Assembly: GCA_030699855.1 (NCBI GenBank)
Contig: JAUYKR010000065.1
Span: 1 to 8,071 of the forward strand
DNA length: 8,071 nucleotides
Reading direction: 5' to 3'
Source: a bacterium
GTDB lineage: Bacteria > Patescibacteriota > Gracilibacteria > JAUYGZ01
Shown: positions 7,215 to 8,071 of the stretch, one piece after another
How positions within the stretch are numbered: position 1 is the first letter of the stretch
Layout: every line of letters starts with the position of its first letter
Notes under the pieces: model-generated
Databases searched by the model: none
What the model was told of the DNA's origin: nothing
The model's input: only the letters and a program-made list of their open reading frames with translations
Program-made: the position numbers and the translations under genes

Positions 7215-7264
7215 ATGGTGCACGCGGAGGGATTCGTCCGCCTTAGGCGGACCGAAGACCGATG
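7215..7264 (-). pseudogene. Broken partial copy of the adjacent tRNA-Arg
   Basis: Positions 7215-7236 match 7276-7297 exactly (22 bp: the base after CCA, the CCA, the discriminator, the 3' acceptor strand and part of the T arm). Positions 7252-7264 match 7316-7328 exactly (13 bp of the anticodon arm, including the anticodon). In the tRNA the two blocks are separated by 18 nt; here they are separated by the 15-nt TCCGCCTTAGGCGGA, a perfect hairpin that extends to 7 bp at 7236-7252. The D arm and 5' acceptor strand are absent, so it cannot be a functional tRNA. Confidence 0.8.
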
Positions 7265-7276
7265 ACATGAAAGTTA

Positions 7277-7353
7277 TGGTGCACGCGGAGGGATTCGAAC
7301 CCACGACCCTCGGTTCCGAAGACCGATGCTCTATCCAGCTGAGCTACGCGTGC
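7277..7353 (-). tRNA. tRNA-Arg (anticodon UCG), CCA encoded
   Basis: On the minus strand the acceptor stem GCACGCG/CGCGTGC pairs perfectly. The D stem is GCTC/GAGC with A20 in its loop. The anticodon stem TCGGT/ACCGA carries loop CTTCGGA, giving anticodon UCG (codon CGA) with G at position 37, as usual for CGN-reading tRNA-Arg. The T loop is TTCGAAT. The discriminator A (7280) and CCA (7279-7277) are encoded. The T stem (GTGGG/CCCTC) has one U-U mismatch at positions 50-64, a minor oddity. Most of its 3' half is repeated just downstream as a broken copy. Confidence 0.95.
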
Positions 7354-7367
7354 TTAAAAGCGCTCGT

Positions 7368-7396
7368 AGTGTAACGATTCTGACTGCGTTTGACCA
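7368..7396 (-). promoter_or_regulatory. Possible promoter of tRNA-Arg
   Basis: On the minus strand, TGGTCA (7391-7396) and TACACT (7368-7373) are 17 bp apart, each matching the sigma70 consensus at four of six bases. Transcription would start near 7361, 8 nt before the mature tRNA end. The spacing is good, the boxes are weak. Confidence 0.3.
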
Positions 7397-7418
7397 GCCC
7401 CCTTCTTTTTTTACCGCC

Positions 7419-7533
7419 TGAAAGAAAGGTAGGAAAGAAATTCGCAGCGAGGACATTCACAAAAAAGACTTCCGAAAAAGAAAAACAACACGCCCTCTTC
7501 CGCAGCAAGAATTTCTTTCCTACCTTTCTTTCA
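7419..7533 (+). mobile_element. Palindromic element copy 2, at the 3' end of the MBL-fold gene
   Basis: Arms 7419-7443 and 7509-7533 are perfectly complementary over 25 bp (GAAAGAAAGGTAGG...). The 65-nt interior begins GCAGCGAGGACA and ends TTCCGCAGCAA, the same core as at 4707-4772 and in the same plus-strand orientation. The second helix (7449-7453 with 7499-7503, with the same A-G mismatch) and the 5+5 internal loop are preserved. The arms bear no resemblance to those of the first copy. The right arm contains the last three codons and the stop of the converging MBL-fold gene. No U tract follows the hairpin on either strand, so it is not a standard intrinsic terminator. Confidence 0.7.
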
Positions 7534-8071
7534 ATATCACTAACTCCATATTCTCCGACCCTAGAAGGGCCTTTTTAAGTTCATAAGAGTCGACCGGGGC
7601 AGGCAGCTGCACCTCCATTTCCTTCAAAAAAGGTTTGAGGTCATCGCGCTTGCCTCCATGGCAAATGGGGATCACCACCAGCGGCTCCAGGGCCTCCACC
7701 AGGCGGAAGGCATCCTTGGCGCTCAACACGTCCTTCCCTCCCACCGGAAGGATCAACACGTGGACCTCTCCCAAAGCTTCGATGAACTTGTCATCCGGAT
7801 ATTCGGACATCTCCCCCATCCAGGCCACGCGCCCCTCCGGGAAGTGAAACAGATAGGTGACAACCCCACCTTTACCCTGGAGCACCTCAATACCGCGAAT
7901 AGAAACCCCGGCCACGTCGTATTCTCCCGGCCAGTCAAAGGTCTTGGCCCCTTCAAATTGAGGAGCCTCTTCGCGACTCCGATCAAATACCGCTACCTTG
8001 AGGTCCTTGAGATTGCTGTCCTTACCGGGATTCAGGAGAGCGCGGTAGTGCTTATCCTTAAATTCAACGGT
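7520..8071 (-). CDS. Metallo-beta-lactamase-fold protein (UlaG-like, COG2220 type), probably zinc-motif degenerate; 5' end outside window
   Basis: The frame is open to the window edge, so this is the C-terminal 183 residues; a GTG at 7915 is internal. The pattern FDWPGEYDVAGVSIRGIEV, then VAWMGEM, then VLILPVGGKDVLSAKDA and VVIPICHGG is that of UlaG-like MBL-fold proteins. In that family the zinc motif HxHxDH normally lies shortly before the WPGEY segment. Here that place reads VAVFDRSREEAPQ, with no histidines, and the usual GD after the beta strand reads GE. H138 of the visible part, in ICHGG, remains. Catalysis as a metal hydrolase is therefore doubtful, although the fold looks intact. Its last three codons and TAG lie inside a palindromic element arm. 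Confidence 0.75.
   Translation of the reverse strand, partial: TVEFKDKHYRALLNPGKDSNLKDLKVAVFDRSREEAPQFEGAKTFDWPGEYDVAGVSIRGIEVLQGKGGVVTYLFHFPEGRVAWMGEMSEYPDDKFIEALGEVHVLILPVGGKDVLSAKDAFRLVEALEPLVVIPICHGGKRDDLKPFLKEMEVQLPAPVDSYELKKALLGSENMELVILKER

Noticed and set aside
7419..7533. Integron attC site or intrinsic terminator
   Set aside because: There are no GTTRRRY-type ends as in attC, no integrase nearby and no U tract after the stem on either strand.
7390..7578. Plus-strand open frame of 62 codons across palindromic element copy 2
   Set aside because: It consists mostly of the element and overlaps the MBL-fold gene end. It has no promoter or ribosome site. Its FAART segment resembles FEART of copy 1 only because the core DNA is the same.
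1..8071. CRISPR array
   Set aside because: The only tandem repeat has a 7-bp period without spacers, and no cas-like gene is present.

Overview
The window looks like chromosomal DNA from a bacterium of the candidate phyla radiation (Patescibacteria), possibly Peregrinibacteria-like. The clues are very large YfhO/GT-C-like membrane proteins, weak or absent Shine-Dalgarno sequences, many family-poor proteins, and a metallo-beta-lactamase-fold protein without its usual zinc motif. This placement is inference from gene content; no marker gene is present. Base composition is mixed, from locally about 30% GC in the first gene to about 50% in most of the rest.

Layout. Positions 1-5351 hold three plus-strand genes that look like one surface-glycan operon. 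The first is the C-terminal part of a large membrane protein with a carbohydrate-binding-like lumenal domain. The second is a five-helix membrane protein with three Ig-like repeats outside the membrane. The third is a multi-pass YfhO/GT-C-type membrane protein. A fresh promoter at about 5400 starts an unrecognised secreted protein (to 6298), which meets a minus-strand gene tail to tail on a shared TTAA. The minus strand carries a PH-domain membrane protein preceded by, and overlapping with, a 59-residue two-helix membrane protein (6295-7160). Positions 7161-7519 hold no protein gene: they contain a promoter, a broken partial copy of a tRNA, an intact tRNA-Arg(UCG) with encoded CCA, its probable promoter, and a long palindromic element. 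The window ends in the 3' part of a degenerate metallo-beta-lactamase-fold gene on the minus strand.

The most unusual signal is a pair of palindromic elements, at 4681-4798 (in frame inside the YfhO-like gene) and 7419-7533 (over the stop codon of the MBL-fold gene). They share a conserved core (GNAGCGAGGACA, then 42-43 nt, then TTCCGCAGCRA) and nearly the same inner length (66 and 65 nt). Their 25-26 bp outer arms are unrelated between copies yet fully paired within each copy. An ordinary MITE has constant ends, so this looks like a conserved structured core that nucleates or acquires locus-specific inverted arms. A second feature to check is a 15-copy heptanucleotide repeat in the Ig-like gene, where gain or loss of one unit would shift the frame.
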